Source: Sphingomonas ginsenosidimutans | GTDB lineage: Bacteria; Pseudomonadota; Alphaproteobacteria; Sphingomonadales; Sphingomonadaceae | Assembly (NCBI RefSeq): GCF_002374835.1 | Contig: NZ_NWVD01000008.1 | Coordinates: forward strand, 62,001-126,000 | Direction of reading: 5' to 3' | DNA: 64,000 nucleotides | Shown: positions 7,819-17,302 of the stretch, piece after piece | How positions within the stretch are numbered: position 1 is the first letter of the stretch | Layout: the number at the start of each line of letters is the position of its first letter | Position numbers and translations under genes: made by a program | The notes under the pieces: generated by a model | Seen by the model: only the letters and a program-made list of their open reading frames with translations | The model's database searches: none | What the model was told of the DNA's origin: nothing

Positions 7819-9120
7819 ATGTCGTCCGAAGCCCCTCATGCCGCCCGCCCGGCGCCCGATCCGACCGCGTCCCACCGCCGAATCCTGCTGGCCAGCCTGG
7901 TCGGTACGTCGGTGGAATTCTACGATTTCTATATCTACGCCACCGCCGCTTCGCTGGTGTTCGGGCCGCTGTTCTTTCCCGCCAGCAGCCCGTCGGCGCA
8001 GTTGCTCGCCTCTTATGCCAGCCTGGCGGTGGCGTTCTTCGCGCGCCCGGTCGGAGCCTGGGCGTTCGGCCATTACGGCGACCGGATCGGGCGCAAGTCG
8101 ACGCTGGTCGCCAGCCTGATGCTGATGGGCGGATCGACGCTGGCGATCGCGTTCCTGCCGACCTATGCGACCGCCGGTTATTGGGCGCCGGTGCTGCTGT
8201 GCGTGCTGCGCTTCGGCCAGGGGTTCGGGCTGGGCGGCGAATGGGGCGGGGCGGCGTTGCTGGCGGTGGAGAATGCCCCGCCGGGGCATCGCGGCCGCTA
8301 CGGGATGGTGCCGCAGTTGGGTGCGCCGGTCGGCTTCATTGCCGCCAACGGGCTGTTCCTGCTGCTGGGGCTGGCGATGACGCCGGCGGAATTCATGGCA
8401 TGGGGGTGGCGCGTGCCGTTCCTGCTGTCGGTGGTGCTGGTCGCGCTGGGGCTGTGGGTGCGGGTGCGCATCGCCGAGACGCCGGCGTTCGCGCAGGTGC
8501 TGGAGGAAGGGCCGCCGCCGGCGGTGCCGGAGGGTGAGCTGCTGCGCGGGCATTGGCGCGCGGCGATCGGCGGCACGCTGGGCGCGGTGGCGTGTTTCGC
8601 GGTCTATTATCTCGCCACTGCCTTTGCGCTGGGTTACGCGACGACGACGCTGGGGGTGAACCGCCAGACGTTCCTGGCGATGCAGCTGGCGGCGATCCTG
8701 TTCATGGCGGTGGGCATCGCGCTGTCGGGGGCATGGGCGGACCGCACCAGCCCCGCGCACGTGTTGAAATGGGGCTGCGTCGGCGCGGTGGTGGCCGGGT
8801 TCGTGCTGGCGCCGGGGCTGGGATCGGGATCGCTGGTCGCGATGTTCGCCAGCATGGCGTTCGCGTTGTTCGTGATGGGTTTCGTCTATGGCCCGCTGGG
8901 AGCGTGGCTGCCGGGGCTGTTCCCGGCGCGCGTGCGCTACACCGGGGTCAGCCTGGCGTTCAACATGGCGGGAATCATCGGCGGCGGGCTGACCCCGGTG
9001 GCGGCGCAGGCGCTGGCGGATCGCGGCGGCCTGCCGCTGGTCGGCGGCTATCTGGCGGCGATGTCGCTGCTGAGCCTGATCGCGCTGCTGGTCATGCGCA
9101 CGCCCCGCGACGCCCGCTGA
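7819..9120 (+). CDS. MFS transporter, metabolite:H+ symporter (MHS) type
   Basis: 433 aa and 12 predicted membrane segments. The N-terminus GTSVEFYDFYIYATAA is typical of the MHS subfamily (shikimate, alpha-ketoglutarate, proline/betaine carriers), and the loop 2-3 signature appears as GHYGDRIGRKSTL. FGQGFGLGGEWGGAAL is the conserved helix-5 region. The substrate cannot be predicted from sequence alone. It ends three bases before the convergent rsmD stop. A palindrome about 80 bases upstream may be its operator. Confidence 0.9.
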   Translation: MSSEAPHAARPAPDPTASHRRILLASLVGTSVEFYDFYIYATAASLVFGPLFFPASSPSAQLLASYASLAVAFFARPVGAWAFGHYGDRIGRKSTLVASLMLMGGSTLAIAFLPTYATAGYWAPVLLCVLRFGQGFGLGGEWGGAALLAVENAPPGHRGRYGMVPQLGAPVGFIAANGLFLLLGLAMTPAEFMAWGWRVPFLLSVVLVALGLWVRVRIAETPAFAQVLEEGPPPAVPEGELLRGHWRAAIGGTLGAVACFAVYYLATAFALGYATTTLGVNRQTFLAMQLAAILFMAVGIALSGAWADRTSPAHVLKWGCVGAVVAGFVLAPGLGSGSLVAMFASMAFALFVMGFVYGPLGAWLPGLFPARVRYTGVSLAFNMAGIIGGGLTPVAAQALADRGGLPLVGGYLAAMSLLSLIALLVMRTPRDAR

Positions 9121-9123
9121 GCG

Positions 9124-9663
9124 TCAGGCGAGCCGCAGCAGCGTCAGCCGCGCGCGGCCGTGGTGGCGATCCGCCTCCACGGTGAAGCCGGCGACCTCGA
9201 CCGCCTCGGCCTTGGCGGTTTCGATCGACAGCCACGTCGCCGGGCCGATCCAGCCGAGCCGCGCCAGCTTGTCCGCCGCCACCGCGCCCGCGCCGGTGCC
9301 ATAGGGCGGGTCCATCATCACGATATCCAGTGGCGCACGCGCGGGGCCGAGCGCCAGCACCGATCCGGCGCGCACGTCGGTGCCGGCCGCGCCCAGCTTC
9401 GCGATGTTGGCGCGCAACGCATCGATCGCGGCCTTGTCCTGCTCCACGAACAGGCACGATGCCGCACCGCGCGACAGCGCCTCCAGCCCCAGCGCGCCGG
9501 AACCGGCGAACAGATCGGCGACCGCCAGCCCCTCGAAACTGCCGACACGGCTGGCCAGCATGGAGAACAATGCCTCGCGCGTGCGATCGGCGGTGGGGCG
9601 GGTGGTGTCGCCTTTCGGCGCGACCAGCGGGCGGCCGCGCCAGGCACCGGAAATGATCCTCAT
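9124..9663 (-). CDS. rsmD: 16S rRNA (guanine(966)-N(2))-methyltransferase RsmD
   Basis: 179 aa. It begins MRIISGAWRGRPL, contains the RPTADRTREALFSML region and the SAM-binding stretch VADLFAGSGALGLEALSRGA, and has the catalytic N6/N2-methylase motif DPPYG. It methylates G966 in the 30S head during assembly. The start codon overlaps the stop of the upstream pseudouridine synthase (ATGA, 9660-9663), giving a two-gene rRNA-modification operon. Confidence 0.95.
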   Translation of the reverse strand: MRIISGAWRGRPLVAPKGDTTRPTADRTREALFSMLASRVGSFEGLAVADLFAGSGALGLEALSRGAASCLFVEQDKAAIDALRANIAKLGAAGTDVRAGSVLALGPARAPLDIVMMDPPYGTGAGAVAADKLARLGWIGPATWLSIETAKAEAVEVAGFTVEADRHHGRARLTLLRLA

Positions 9664-10718
9664 GCCCGCGGCTTCCGCTTCGGGCCGGAGCGGGTGGGGC
9701 CGGTGCGCGGCTTGGGCTTGGCCCAGCCGGGCTGGCGCTTGATCTTCGCGGGCCGCGTCGGTGCCGCCTCGACGGGTTCGGCCGGGGCCGGGGCGGGCTT
9801 GGGTCGGGGCGCAGGTTTGGGCCGGATGGGGGATCCGGGGTTCGGCCTCGCGGAATCGCGCGGTGCGCCGGGATGCGGTGCGCCGGGGCGCGAACCGGCG
9901 GGACGCGGCGCAGCGGGACGCGCGCGTACCGGCGCGCGCCGGCCGGCGACCGATACGTCGGGCGTCGCCGGACGGATTGGCGCGGCGGTCTTCAGCGTTT
10001 GCCGGAATGCGACCAGATCGGCGACGCGCACCTCGCCCACGCCCCCCACCGGCAGGTCGCCGAGCACGAACGGGCCGTAGCGCACGCGGATCAGCCGGCT
10101 GACGCGCAGGCCGAGATGTTCCAGCACGCGCCGCACCTCGCGGTTCTTGCCCTCGCGCAGCGTCATCTCGACCCAGACGTTGGCGCCGGTGCGGCGCTCC
10201 AGATTGGCGTCGATCGAGCCGTAGCGCACGCCCTCGATCTCGATACCGTCGATCAGATCCTCCAGCTGCTGCTGGCTGACCTGGCCATAGGCGCGCGCGC
10301 GATAGGTCCGCTCCACCCCTGTCGAGGGGAGCTCCAGCTGGCGCTTCAGCCCGCCGTCAGTGGTCAGCAGCAACAGCCCCTCGGTATTGAGATCCAGCCG
10401 GCCGACCGGCACCAGCCGCGGCAGATCCTTGGGCAGCCGGTCGTAGATCGTCGGGCGGCCCGCCGGGTCGCGCTCGGTGGTCAGCACGCCGGTCGGCTTG
10501 TGGAACAGGAACAGCCGCGCGGGTTCGGGCGCGGCGACCGGCTGGCCGTCGACGGTGACGCCATGGAGCGAGCGCAGCACGGTCGCGGGGGTGGTCAGCG
10601 CCACGCCGTCGAGCGCGACGCGCCCTTCTTCGATCATCCGCTCCACTTCGCGGCGGGAAGCGACGCCCGCACGTGCGAGCAGCTTGGCGATACGGTGTTG
10701 GGGGCGATCATCGGCCAT
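9660..10718 (-). CDS. rRNA pseudouridine synthase, RsuA/RluB/RluF family, with basic C-terminal tail
   Basis: 352 aa. An N-terminal S4 domain (RIAKLLARAGVASRREVERMI) precedes the synthase domain with the catalytic-Asp motif GRLDLNTEGLLLLT and the family's LREGKNREVRR. The tail after about residue 245 is a Pro/Ala/Arg/Lys-rich low-complexity extension of about 105 residues, probably disordered and RNA-binding. The family isomerises uridine in 23S (RluB) or 16S (RsuA) rRNA; which site is used cannot be fixed by eye, although the long basic tail is common in RluB-type alphaproteobacterial proteins. Confidence 0.9.
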   Translation of the reverse strand: MADDRPQHRIAKLLARAGVASRREVERMIEEGRVALDGVALTTPATVLRSLHGVTVDGQPVAAPEPARLFLFHKPTGVLTTERDPAGRPTIYDRLPKDLPRLVPVGRLDLNTEGLLLLTTDGGLKRQLELPSTGVERTYRARAYGQVSQQQLEDLIDGIEIEGVRYGSIDANLERRTGANVWVEMTLREGKNREVRRVLEHLGLRVSRLIRVRYGPFVLGDLPVGGVGEVRVADLVAFRQTLKTAAPIRPATPDVSVAGRRAPVRARPAAPRPAGSRPGAPHPGAPRDSARPNPGSPIRPKPAPRPKPAPAPAEPVEAAPTRPAKIKRQPGWAKPKPRTGPTRSGPKRKPRA

Positions 10719-10821
10719 GGCGGCTCATTAGCGGATCGCGACGTCACCGTGCGGAAATATTTGCGGCGATGTACGCTCGGCTGCGTTATGCTTGCGCAAC
10801 GACGGGAAAACGGCCAGCCCC

Positions 10822-11247
10822 ATGATATTCGGACGCAAACGACGCGTGATCACCCGCCTGCTGGTGGTGGAGGACGAACCGCTGGTCGCGTTCGATACCG
10901 AACACCTGCTGACCGAGGAAGGCTATGAGGTCGTCGCGACGGTCGATCGCGTCGCGGATGCGGTCGCGGCGATCGAGCGCGACGCCGCGATCGACCTGAT
11001 CCTGGCCGACATCAATCTGGCGGACGGCAACGGCATCGACGTGGCGCGCCATGCGCAGGCGCGCGGCATCGCGGTGCTGTTCGTGTCGAGCCTGTGCCCC
11101 GCGGATGCGGCCGCGCTGGCGGTCGGGTGCCTGGCCAAGCCCTATGCGCAGCGCGACCTGCTGGGCGCGGTCGATGCGATCGATCGCACGCGTCAGGGCA
11201 AGCGACCGCGGTCGCTGCCGTCCGGCCTGCGGCTGTTCGCGGGCTAG
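10822..11247 (+). CDS. Single-domain response regulator (receiver only)
   Basis: 141 aa from the ATG at 10822; a TTG 30 bases upstream would add ten residues but has no better ribosome site. Only a CheY-like receiver is present: acidic pair in VVEDEP (E17, D18), phospho-acceptor Asp63 in LILADINLADG, and the conserved Lys in CLAKPYAQRDL. There is no output domain and no adjacent kinase, so it is an orphan that must work through protein contacts. Such receivers in this clade often serve stress or cell-cycle phosphorelays; the partner is unknown here. Confidence 0.88.
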   Translation: MIFGRKRRVITRLLVVEDEPLVAFDTEHLLTEEGYEVVATVDRVADAVAAIERDAAIDLILADINLADGNGIDVARHAQARGIAVLFVSSLCPADAAALAVGCLAKPYAQRDLLGAVDAIDRTRQGKRPRSLPSGLRLFAG

Positions 11248-12383
11248 AGCCGCGCTTCCACCTGATCATGGAACAGGCGGATGCCCGCCTCCAGCGTGCC
11301 CAGTGTTATGCGATCGATCGCGCCGGATGACAGCCCCTGCTGCCCCAGCGCGGCGGCGCGGAAATCCTCCGCGGCGAAGACTCCGCCGTCGAGGAGGTTC
11401 CAGCTCTTTTCCCAATGGCGCAGCGCCTTTTCGGTCGCCGGCGGCTCCGGGATCAGCATGAAATCCTCCACCCAGACGCGGTCGTGCGCCTGCGGCATCA
11501 GCACCATCAGGTTGACGTAATCGGGGCTGACGATCAGCACCGCGCCCGGAAACATCTGATAGGTGTAGGTGATCGCGCCGCGCAGCGTCGGCCAGTCGGC
11601 AGCGCGCACCGCCGCCGCGTCGACGTCGCGCCCCACCGCCGATCGCTGGTGCGAGCCGATCGTGTCGGCGGAGGCGACGCCGTCCTTGAAGAACGGGCCG
11701 ATCGTGTCGGCGTGGAGGCGCAGCACGTGATAGCTTTCCAGGAAGGCATCCATGATGAGCTTCCAGTTGGCGTCGACGCGATGCGTGCGGCGGCGGAACA
11801 GGTGCATCTGCGCCAGGCCGAACGCGTCGAAGTCCAGCCCCAGCGCGTCCGCCTCCGCGAAATCGGCATCCCCGGTGAAGCTGAACCAGATCAGCCCCCC
11901 CGCCTCGCGCGTGGGAAGGCGAGTCAGCCCGAACGCTTCCTTGTCGAGGCCCGGAAAGGCATCGCCGCGCGGCAGCCCCGCCAGCCGGCCGTCGAGCGCG
12001 TAGCTCCACGCATGATAGGGGCAGACCAGCCGCGGCGCGCACACCGCTTCCTCGCCCTCTACCAGCCGCGTGCCGCGATGCTTGCACACGTTGAGGAAGA
12101 CGTGCGCCTGCCCGTCGCGGTCGCGCGCGATCAGCAGCGGCTTGCCGAAGCCGTCGTGCGGAACCGCCATATTGGCTTGCGGCAGCAGCGCCGAGGGCGC
12201 GGCGACCAGCGGCACCTTCGTGAAGATGCGCGCCTGTTCAGCGGCGTGGCGTGCCGGATCGGTATAGGCCGCGGCATCGACATGCGTGATGCCGATGTCC
12301 CGCCGTCGCCCGCCATCGGCGAGCAGCCGGGCGAGCGCCAATTGGCCAGGCGTGGGCGCCAGCGCGCCGACAGGTGCGTTCAT
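11244..12383 (-). CDS. Rieske 2Fe-2S aromatic-ring-hydroxylating oxygenase, alpha subunit type
   Basis: 379 aa, starting at the ATG preceded by GGAGAGGT. The Rieske cluster ligands C-x-H...C-x2-H are seen as CKHRGTRL and CPYHAW. The catalytic domain has ESYHVLRLHADT, supplying the two iron His, with an acidic third ligand further on. No ferredoxin, reductase or beta-subunit gene is nearby, so it must borrow electron donors encoded elsewhere. The substrate is unknown; relatives act on aromatics or quaternary amines. It ends four bases into the receiver gene's convergent 3' end and is divergent from the AmpG-like gene. Confidence 0.9.
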   Translation of the reverse strand: MNAPVGALAPTPGQLALARLLADGGRRRDIGITHVDAAAYTDPARHAAEQARIFTKVPLVAAPSALLPQANMAVPHDGFGKPLLIARDRDGQAHVFLNVCKHRGTRLVEGEEAVCAPRLVCPYHAWSYALDGRLAGLPRGDAFPGLDKEAFGLTRLPTREAGGLIWFSFTGDADFAEADALGLDFDAFGLAQMHLFRRRTHRVDANWKLIMDAFLESYHVLRLHADTIGPFFKDGVASADTIGSHQRSAVGRDVDAAAVRAADWPTLRGAITYTYQMFPGAVLIVSPDYVNLMVLMPQAHDRVWVEDFMLIPEPPATEKALRHWEKSWNLLDGGVFAAEDFRAAALGQQGLSSGAIDRITLGTLEAGIRLFHDQVEARL

Positions 12384-12446
12384 GGGCTTACCTCTCCGTA
12401 TTTTGTCGATAGTGTTGCGCCCTTCATTCTTCGGAGCAAGCGTTTG

Positions 12447-13781
12447 ATGGCGGGCAGGACGGACGGGCGGACGTGGGTGGATGGCGTGCGCCCCTATGTC
12501 GAACGCGGGCCGCTGGCGGCGTTCGCGCTGGGCGTGTCCTCGGGCTTCCCTTACTCGATGATCGCCGCGACGCTGACGACGCGGCTGGCACAGGACGGGA
12601 TCGACAAGAAGACGGTCACCGCGTTCAGTCTGGCGTTCCTGGTCTACAACCTGAAATTCCTGTGGGCGTGGATGATCGATGGCGTCCGCCTTCCGGTGAT
12701 CGGCGGGCTGGGACAACGGGTGTCGTGGCTGCTGCTGACCGGCGTGCTGGTGATCGCGGCGGTGACCAATCTGGCGCTGGTCGATCCGAAGGCGGACATC
12801 GCCGCCGCGGCGACCGCGGCGATCCTGGTCGGTGCGGCGGGGGCGACGTTCGACATCGTCATCGACGCCTATCGCATCGAGATACTGGAGCCGCGCCAGC
12901 TGGGCGTCGGATCGGGAATGAGCCAGTACGGCTGGCGGATCGGATCGGCGGGCGCGGGCGCGCTGGCGCTGGTGGTGGCGGCGCGGCACGGCTGGGCGGC
13001 CGGCTATCTGGCGTGCGCGGCGCTGGCACTGCCGGCGATGCTGGCGGGTCTCATCGTCGGCGAGCCGCGACGCCATCGCGAGCCGCAGGCGCGGCGCGGC
13101 GCCGGTCAGGCGATCGCCGCGGCGTGGCAGCCGTTCGTCGAATTCTTCGCGCGGCCGGGTGCGATCGTGATCCTGCTGTTCATCCTGATCCACAAGATCG
13201 GCGACACGCTTGGGCAGCTGGTGCTGCGCCTGCTGCTGGACGACATGCGCTTTTCGAATGACGAAATCGCGCTGTACGATGTCGGCATCGGTTTCTGGGC
13301 GTATCTGATCGGCATCTTCATCGGCGGCGCGCTGTACGCACGGCTGGGGCTGAAACGGTCGGTGTTCATCAGCCTGCTGCTGATGGCACTGTCGAACCTC
13401 AGCTTCGCGTTGCTGGCGATGGCGGGCCATTCGAACGCCGGGCTGGCGGGTGCGATCCTGTTCGAGAATATCGCTTCCGGTATCGGCGGGGTGACGGTGG
13501 TCGCCTATTTCTCCGCGCTGTGCGACCTGCGCTTCACGGCGGCGCAATATGCGTTGATCTCCGCGGCGGCAAGCGTGGTCGGACGCGTGTTGACCGGGAC
13601 GACTGCGGGCGGGCTGGTAGAGCGGTTCGGCTTCGTCAATTTCTACCTGCTGACAACGATCGTGGCGATCCCGGGGGTGCTGATCTTCTGGTGGATGAGC
13701 CGGTCGGGGCTGGTCGACCGGTCGGTCGGCAGTGCCGGGATCGAAGGGCCGGGGGACGCGCGCGACGGCGCGTCCGCCTGA
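12447..13781 (+). CDS. AmpG-like (PAT family) MFS transporter
   Basis: 444 aa with 12 predicted membrane helices. GVSSGFPYSMIAATLTTRL near the start and the segment WAWMIDGVRLPVIGGLGQR are typical of the acetyl-CoA/muropeptide permease group (AmpG), which brings anhydro-muropeptides into the cytoplasm for recycling. ATFDIVIDAYRIEIL and GMSQYGWRIG are further family landmarks. The ATG at 12447 follows a GGAGC element; a TTG one codon earlier is possible. Exact substrate remains an inference because other PAT members transport acetyl-CoA or siderophores. Confidence 0.85.
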   Translation: MAGRTDGRTWVDGVRPYVERGPLAAFALGVSSGFPYSMIAATLTTRLAQDGIDKKTVTAFSLAFLVYNLKFLWAWMIDGVRLPVIGGLGQRVSWLLLTGVLVIAAVTNLALVDPKADIAAAATAAILVGAAGATFDIVIDAYRIEILEPRQLGVGSGMSQYGWRIGSAGAGALALVVAARHGWAAGYLACAALALPAMLAGLIVGEPRRHREPQARRGAGQAIAAAWQPFVEFFARPGAIVILLFILIHKIGDTLGQLVLRLLLDDMRFSNDEIALYDVGIGFWAYLIGIFIGGALYARLGLKRSVFISLLLMALSNLSFALLAMAGHSNAGLAGAILFENIASGIGGVTVVAYFSALCDLRFTAAQYALISAAASVVGRVLTGTTAGGLVERFGFVNFYLLTTIVAIPGVLIFWWMSRSGLVDRSVGSAGIEGPGDARDGASA

Positions 13782-13791
13782 CCACGCCGCC

Positions 13792-14232
13792 TTACATCGC
13801 CACAGGTCGCCCTTCGTCGGCGAAGGCGGCGGCGACCGCCGCCGCGCTGGCGAGGACGCCGTCCACCCCGCGCTGACCCAGCAGGTCCTGCATCAGCAGC
13901 CGCGCGCTGTCGCTGCGCGTCTCCACCCGCGCCAGCACCGACAGCAGGGTGCGTTCGGCCGGGGTCATCCGCGCGCAGCAGCATGGCGCGATCGCGATCG
14001 GCTGCGTCGCGCTGGCCGCCATGTCGGCCATGAACGCGCGCATCAGCGTCAGCGGGCGGCGAAACGCTTCGCCGAACGTGGAGAACAGCACATGCGCCGC
14101 GCGGGCATCGCCCAGCCCGTGCGCGCCCATCCGACGGATCGCGAACAGCGCGACGCGGGCATGGCCACACGGCGGCAGCGCATAGGGCAGGGTGGAGAGC
14201 GTGGCAGTACCGGTCAGCGGCATATCGGTCAT
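13792..14232 (-). CDS. DUF6628-like cysteine-motif protein
   Basis: 146 aa with no signal peptide or membrane helix. Recognisable phrases are LFAIRRMGAHGLGDARAAH, the RRPLTLMRAFMADM helix, and a conspicuous APCCCARMTPAE cysteine cluster. I recall this as a Sphingomonadales family (DUF6628), but that name is from memory. The CCC motif could bind metal or iron-sulfur. A Fur-box-like palindrome overlaps the predicted promoter 45 bases upstream, which points to an iron-linked role. Confidence 0.72.
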   Translation of the reverse strand: MTDMPLTGTATLSTLPYALPPCGHARVALFAIRRMGAHGLGDARAAHVLFSTFGEAFRRPLTLMRAFMADMAASATQPIAIAPCCCARMTPAERTLLSVLARVETRSDSARLLMQDLLGQRGVDGVLASAAAVAAAFADEGRPVAM

Positions 14233-14276
14233 GATCGAACGACTCCTCGTGTCGCAAGGAGGATCGTCCAGCCGCT

Positions 14277-14295
14277 ATTGCAAGTCAATCGCAAT
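14277..14295 (-). promoter_or_regulatory. Fur-box-like 19-bp palindrome
   Basis: On the minus strand the site has arms ATTGC and GCAAT around a 9-base core and matches 16 of 19 positions of the idealised ATTGCGAATGATTCGCAAT form. It overlaps a TTGACT -35-like hexamer, 45 bases before the start of the cysteine-motif gene, the position expected for iron-dependent repression. Confidence 0.45.
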
Positions 14296-14303
14296 CTATC
14301 GGG

Positions 14304-15617
14304 TCAGTCCGGCAGCTTGTCGTTGGCGGCCAGCACCATGCCCGCCAGGTACAGCGACCCCGCGAAAAGCATGACCGCAGGCGGCTCCCCGCGCGCCGCC
14401 AGCGCGGCGACGGCGGCGATCGGATCGGTGGCGGCGAATGCGGTCGCGATCCCCAGCGAGCGCGCCAGCGCGACCAGCGCATCGGGGGCGTGATGCTCGT
14501 GCCCCGGCACGGGCACCGCCACCAATGTGTCGATGCGATCGGCGAACGGGCGCAGGAACCCCGCCGGATCCTTGTTCGCCAGCATCCCCACGACCAGCGC
14601 GCGCGGCGCGTCAGTGGCATCGATCCACCCGGCGATCGCGTCGCCCGCGGAGGGGTTGTGCCCGCCGTCCAGCCAGAAGGCGGTGGCCGGCAGCGCCGCG
14701 GTCAGCGGGCCGGGGGCGAGCCGTTGCAGGCGCGCGGGCCAGCGTGCCGTGCGCGCGGCGGCGGCCAGCGCGGCATCGGGGATGCGCACCGCATCCTGAT
14801 GGCGCAGCATCGCCGCCGCCAGCGCCAGATTGTCGCACTGATGCGGTCCCGGCATCGTCGGGATGGGGAGCACGAGCGCGCCGTTACGGTCGGTGTAGGC
14901 GATGCCCTCCGGCGTGCTCCGGGCCTGCCATCCGGCACCTTGCGCCAGCAGCGGCGTGTCGGCGGCCTTTGCGGTGCGCGCGATGACCTGCGCGATTCCG
15001 GCGGGATAGGCCATGGTGAGCAGCGGAACGCCCGGCTTCGCGATCCCGGCCTTTTCGGCAGCGATCTGTTCCAGCGTGTCGCCCAGGAACGACTGATGAT
15101 CCAGCCCCAGCGCGGCGATGCCGCACGCGACGGGGGCGGGCAGCACGTTGGTGGCGTCCAGCCGGCCGCCCAGCCCGACCTCGATCACGCAGGCATCGGC
15201 GGGGTTCCGTGCGAAGGCGAGGAACGCCGCCGCGGTCGTCACTTCGAAAAAGCTCGCACCGATATCGCCGCCGGCGTCGAGCACCTCCGCCAGCAAGGCC
15301 GCCAGCGTCGCATCGTCGATCAGCGTCCCGGCGATGCGGATCCGTTCGTTGAACCGCACCAGATGCGGGCTGGTATAGGCATGGACGCGGCACCCCGCGG
15401 CCTCCAGCGCGGCGCGCAGGAAGGCGCAGGTCGATCCCTTCCCGTTGGTGCCCGCGACATGGAAGACCGGGGGCAGCGCGCGCTGCGGATCGCCCAGCCG
15501 CGCCAGCAGCCGGGTGATCCTGTCCAGTCCCAATATGTCCGCGCCGGGGGATAACGCCCACAGCCGGTCGAGCTGCGCCTGGACGGCCGCGTCCGCGGAA
15601 ACGGCGTGATCGGCCAT
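14304..15617 (-). CDS. folC: Bifunctional folylpolyglutamate/dihydrofolate synthase
   Basis: 437 aa Mur-ligase-like enzyme adding glutamate to dihydropteroate and folates. The P-loop is HVAGTNGKGSTCAF near residue 50, followed by YTSPHLVRFNERI and the catalytic-core EVGLGGRLDATN; the C-terminal domain carries WLDGGHNPSAGD. It lies 21 bases after accD on the same strand. The accD-folC pairing at the end of the trp cluster is widely conserved in proteobacteria. Confidence 0.95.
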   Translation of the reverse strand: MADHAVSADAAVQAQLDRLWALSPGADILGLDRITRLLARLGDPQRALPPVFHVAGTNGKGSTCAFLRAALEAAGCRVHAYTSPHLVRFNERIRIAGTLIDDATLAALLAEVLDAGGDIGASFFEVTTAAAFLAFARNPADACVIEVGLGGRLDATNVLPAPVACGIAALGLDHQSFLGDTLEQIAAEKAGIAKPGVPLLTMAYPAGIAQVIARTAKAADTPLLAQGAGWQARSTPEGIAYTDRNGALVLPIPTMPGPHQCDNLALAAAMLRHQDAVRIPDAALAAAARTARWPARLQRLAPGPLTAALPATAFWLDGGHNPSAGDAIAGWIDATDAPRALVVGMLANKDPAGFLRPFADRIDTLVAVPVPGHEHHAPDALVALARSLGIATAFAATDPIAAVAALAARGEPPAVMLFAGSLYLAGMVLAANDKLPD

Positions 15618-15638
15618 GGTGTCAGCGCCCTGCGCGGG

Positions 15639-16505
15639 TCAGGCCGCTGCCTTCCGTGCCCCGCACAGATAGCCGATCACCGTCGCCAGCCGCTCGCGCA
15701 AATCGCGGCGGTGGACGATCATGTCGATCATCCCGTGCTCCAGATAATATTCGCTGGTCTGGAAATCGTCGGGCAGCTTCTCGCGGATCGTATTCTCGAT
15801 CACGCGGCGACCGGTGAACGCCAGCGTCGCCTTGGGCTCGGCGATCTGCACGTCGCCCAGCATCGCATAGGCGGCCATGACCCCGCCCGACGTCGGATCG
15901 GTCAGCACGACGATGTACGGCAGGCCGGCGTCGTGGAGCATCTGGATCGCGACGGTGCTGCGCGGCATTTGCATCAGGCTGAGAATGCCTTCCTGCATCC
16001 GCGCGCCGCCCGATGCGGTGAAGACGACGAACGGCGCCTTGTCGCGGATCGCGGCCTCCACGCCCTGGATGAACGCCTCGCCCACCGCCTGGCCCATCGA
16101 ACCGCCCATGAAGGCGAAGTCCTGCACGCCGATCACGACGCGGTGGCCGTGGATCGTGCCACGTGCGTTGAGGAAGGCATCCTGCTCGCCGGTGCCGGTG
16201 CGTGCGGCCTTCAGCCGATCGGCATAACGCTTCGAGTCGCGGAACTTCAGCGGGTCCTCGACCGCCTTGGGCGCGGGCAGCACCTCGGCGCTGCCCTCGT
16301 CGAGCAGGTAGGCGAAGCGTTCGCGCGGGCCGATGCGCTCGTGGTGGTCGCACGTCGGGCAGACGTGGAGGTTCTCCTCCAACTCCTTGGCGAACACCAT
16401 CGTCCCGCACCCCTTGCACTTGTGCCAGAGGTTGTCGGTGGTCTGCTGCTTGGCGCCGGGGACGATCCCCGACAGCGCGTTGCGGACGTTGCTGAGCCAG
16501 CTCAT
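15639..16505 (-). CDS. accD: Acetyl-CoA carboxylase carboxyltransferase subunit beta
   Basis: 288 aa. The N-terminal zinc ribbon shows CKGC and CPTC pairs about 20 residues apart, then the crotonase-like carboxyltransferase core with [12 protein letters not shown] and [14 protein letters not shown]. It transfers CO2 from biotin to acetyl-CoA together with AccA, the first step of fatty-acid synthesis. The ATG overlaps the trpA stop (ATGA, 16502-16505), so translation is coupled to trpA. The open frame continues upstream, but nothing there resembles AccD. Confidence 0.96.
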   Translation of the reverse strand: MSWLSNVRNALSGIVPGAKQQTTDNLWHKCKGCGTMVFAKELEENLHVCPTCDHHERIGPRERFAYLLDEGSAEVLPAPKAVEDPLKFRDSKRYADRLKAARTGTGEQDAFLNARGTIHGHRVVIGVQDFAFMGGSMGQAVGEAFIQGVEAAIRDKAPFVVFTASGGARMQEGILSLMQMPRSTVAIQMLHDAGLPYIVVLTDPTSGGVMAAYAMLGDVQIAEPKATLAFTGRRVIENTIREKLPDDFQTSEYYLEHGMIDMIVHRRDLRERLATVIGYLCGARKAAA

Positions 16506-17302
16506 GCGGGTTGCTTTCGTGCGTCGGCCAGCGCAGCCGACAGGGACTGGACATAGGTGGTGACCGGTGCGGCCGCGGCGGCACCGTGTTCGGCGACGAT
16601 CTCCACGATCGCGGAGCCGACGACCACGCCGTCGGCGACCCGGCCGATCGCGCGCGCCTGTTCGGGGGTGCGTACGCCGAAGCCGACCGCGATCGGCAGG
16701 TCGGTCGCGCCCTTCAGCCGCGATACCGCTTCCTCGATCGACGCCTGCACCGCCTGCTGCTTGCCGGTGATGCCGGCGACGGAGACGTAATAGACGAAGC
16801 CGCTGGCGCCGCCCAGCACGCTGCCCAGCCGCGCCGCATTGGTGGTGGGGGTGGCCAGCCGGATCAGATCGACCCCCGCCGCGCGCAATGCGGGGCCGAG
16901 CGCATCGTCCTCCTCCGGCGGCACGTCGACGCAAATGACGCCATCGACGCCCGCATCGCGCACCGTCGCGGCGAACCAGACCGCCCCGCGACGCAGCATC
17001 GGATTGGCATAGCCCATCAGCACCAGCGGTATGTTTGGATGGCGCGCGCGGAACCCGGCGGCGATGTGCAGGATGTCGGCGGTGGTCGTGCCGGCGCCCA
17101 GGCTGCGGATGTTCGCCGCCTGGATCGCGGGGCCGTCCGCCATCGGATCGGTGAACGGCATCCCCAGTTCGATCACGTCGGCCCCGCCCGCGACCAGCGC
17201 GTCGAGGATCGCGGGCGTCGCCGCAGCATCGGGATCGCCCGCGGTGACGAAGCAGACGAGCGCGGGCCGCTCGGCGCGGAAGGCGTCGGCGAGGCGGGTC
17301 AC
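16502..17302 (-). CDS. trpA: Tryptophan synthase alpha chain
   Basis: 266 aa TIM barrel releasing indole from indole-3-glycerol phosphate. Catalytic Glu is in [11 protein letters not shown] and catalytic Asp in [10 protein letters not shown]; the phosphate-binding [10 protein letters not shown] and the VVVGSAIV strand are intact. The GTG start overlaps the trpB stop (GTGA). Its stop overlaps accD. Substrate channels directly into TrpB. Confidence 0.97.
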   Translation of the reverse strand: MTRLADAFRAERPALVCFVTAGDPDAAATPAILDALVAGGADVIELGMPFTDPMADGPAIQAANIRSLGAGTTTADILHIAAGFRARHPNIPLVLMGYANPMLRRGAVWFAATVRDAGVDGVICVDVPPEEDDALGPALRAAGVDLIRLATPTTNAARLGSVLGGASGFVYYVSVAGITGKQQAVQASIEEAVSRLKGATDLPIAVGFGVRTPEQARAIGRVADGVVVGSAIVEIVAEHGAAAAAPVTTYVQSLSAALADARKQPA

